Below, in pieces: positions 6,311 through 6,685 of a DNA stretch of 6,685 nt. Made by a program: the position numbers and the translations under genes. A model generated the notes under the pieces. It ran no database searches. It had not been told where the DNA came from and saw only the letters and a program-made list of their open reading frames with translations. This DNA comes from an uncultured Allomuricauda sp. (GTDB lineage Bacteria; Bacteroidota; Bacteroidia; Flavobacteriales; Flavobacteriaceae), in the NCBI GenBank assembly GCA_937911965.1, contig CALDPL010000319.1, positions 1 to 6,685 on the forward strand, read 5' to 3'. How positions within the stretch are numbered: the first letter of the stretch is position 1; each line of letters opens with the position of its first letter.

Positions 6311-6646
6311 TTACAAAAAATCTTCCCTGAAGGGGGTGAACACATCGATCAAGAGTCCGGCCTCCAGGCACTTCACCCCATGCACCACATTGGGCTGTGC
6401 AAAAAACCCATCCCCTTCCCCCAGAATCTTTACAACCCCGTCCACGCTCACTTCAAATTTGCCCTGGGCCACATAGGAAATCTGGGAATGGAAATGGTTG
6501 TGCAAAGGTCCGATGGCATCTTTTTCGAATCTTACCTTGACCATCATCTGTTGGGAGTTGTGTCCCATAATTTGACGTGAGACTCCCGATCCCATGTCCT
6601 CCCACTTTGAGGATCCCTCAAAAAATAAATCCTTTTTAAATTCCAT
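6311..6646 (-). CDS. kdgF: KdgF-like cupin (pectin degradation protein)
   Basis: KdgF proteins convert 4,5-unsaturated uronates released by pectate or alginate lyases into linear ketonized forms feeding the KduI/KduD/KdgK/KdgA route. The 111-aa product is a single-domain cupin of normal KdgF length without a signal peptide, so it is cytoplasmic. Cupin motif 1 is PLHNHFHSQISYVAQGKFEV, supplying His49, His51 and Gln55 as likely metal ligands; motif 2, GDGFFAQPNVVHGVK (78-92), supplies His89. The adjacent GH28 and CE12 genes, 33 bp downstream and on the same strand, support a role in pectin use. The start ATG (6644-6646) has no clear Shine-Dalgarno site; tandem TGA stops in the same frame just upstream exclude a longer protein. 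It could instead be a generic cupin, but the H-x-H-x-H-x-Q pattern and context favour KdgF. A kdgF product implies a polysaccharide lyase elsewhere in the genome. Confidence 0.82.
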   Translation of the reverse strand: MEFKKDLFFEGSSKWEDMGSGVSRQIMGHNSQQMMVKVRFEKDAIGPLHNHFHSQISYVAQGKFEVSVDGVVKILGEGDGFFAQPNVVHGVKCLEAGLLIDVFTPFREDFL

Positions 6647-6652
6647 AACTCA

Positions 6653-6685
6653 TCATATTAAATTGTTTTTCAAGGGATACCATCC
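6653..6685 (-). CDS. Possible 3' end of an upstream gene (right window edge)
   Basis: From the right edge one minus-strand frame reads GWYPLKNNLI and stops at TGA (6653-6655), immediately followed by a second TGA. This would place the end of another gene 6 bp before the kdgF-like ATG, a normal operon spacing. A second frame (starting at an ATG near 6683) stops at 6636, overlapping the cupin by about 11 bp. A third stops at 6670. Ten residues are too few to name a family or to choose among frames. Confidence 0.3.
   Translation of the reverse strand, partial: GWYPLKNNLI

Noticed and set aside
5667..6476. Plus-strand 269-codon open frame opposite the GH28 gene
   Set aside because: It is antisense to a clear GH28 with all catalytic motifs, is Ser/Pro/Leu-rich as expected for a shadow frame, and matches no family I recognise.
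1..6685. A natural horizontal transfer linking division genes with a pectin locus
   Set aside because: No integrase, transposase, tRNA or target-site duplication is present, and both flanks break at the same restriction site, which favours an artefact.

Overview
The window is two unrelated pieces of bacterial DNA joined at one point. Positions 1 to about 2690 carry the end of an alphaproteobacterial division cluster, all on the minus strand: ftsQ, ftsA and the first 123 codons of ftsZ. The protein sequences look like Sphingomonadales (Erythrobacter/Sphingopyxis-like); this is judged from memory of the families, not from a search. Positions from about 2690 to 6685 look like a marine Bacteroidota, probably a flavobacterium. 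The support is gene content, lipoprotein and leader style, weak or absent Shine-Dalgarno sites at several genes, and one promoter matching the Bacteroidota TTG / TAnnTTTG pattern. The change occurs at a HindIII recognition site (AAGCTT, 2687-2692). That site lies just upstream of ftsQ, where ddl would be expected, and it also cuts off the 5' part of a ZIP metal transporter gene. The simplest reading is a cloning or co-ligation chimera, or an assembly artefact, rather than a natural gene neighbourhood.

Alphaproteobacterial part. In transcription order (right to left) it holds ftsQ (membrane divisome protein with a POTRA domain), ftsA (actin-like membrane tether with a C-terminal amphipathic helix) and ftsZ (tubulin-like GTPase, cut by the window edge). 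ftsQ and ftsA are 21 bp apart. ftsA and ftsZ are separated by about 104 bp, which holds a strong ribosome-binding site and a small inverted repeat. Together these genes build the cytokinetic ring.

Bacteroidota part. On the plus strand is the 3' portion of a ZIP-family transporter. Convergent to it on the minus strand is a hemolysin III/PAQR-type membrane protein with its own likely promoter. Upstream of that, and transcribed in the same direction, is a compact pectin-use operon in the order kdgF-like cupin, GH28 lipoprotein (polygalacturonase family), CE12-type SGNH acetylesterase. The expected division of labour is deacetylation of pectin or rhamnogalacturonan by the esterase, cleavage of galacturonosyl links by GH28, and cytoplasmic handling of unsaturated uronates by the cupin. 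A short open frame at the right edge may be the end of another upstream operon gene.

There is no RNA gene, mobile element, CRISPR array or gene-free stretch longer than 300 bases. I see no evidence of a novel biological system; the most notable thing is the artificial-looking junction.
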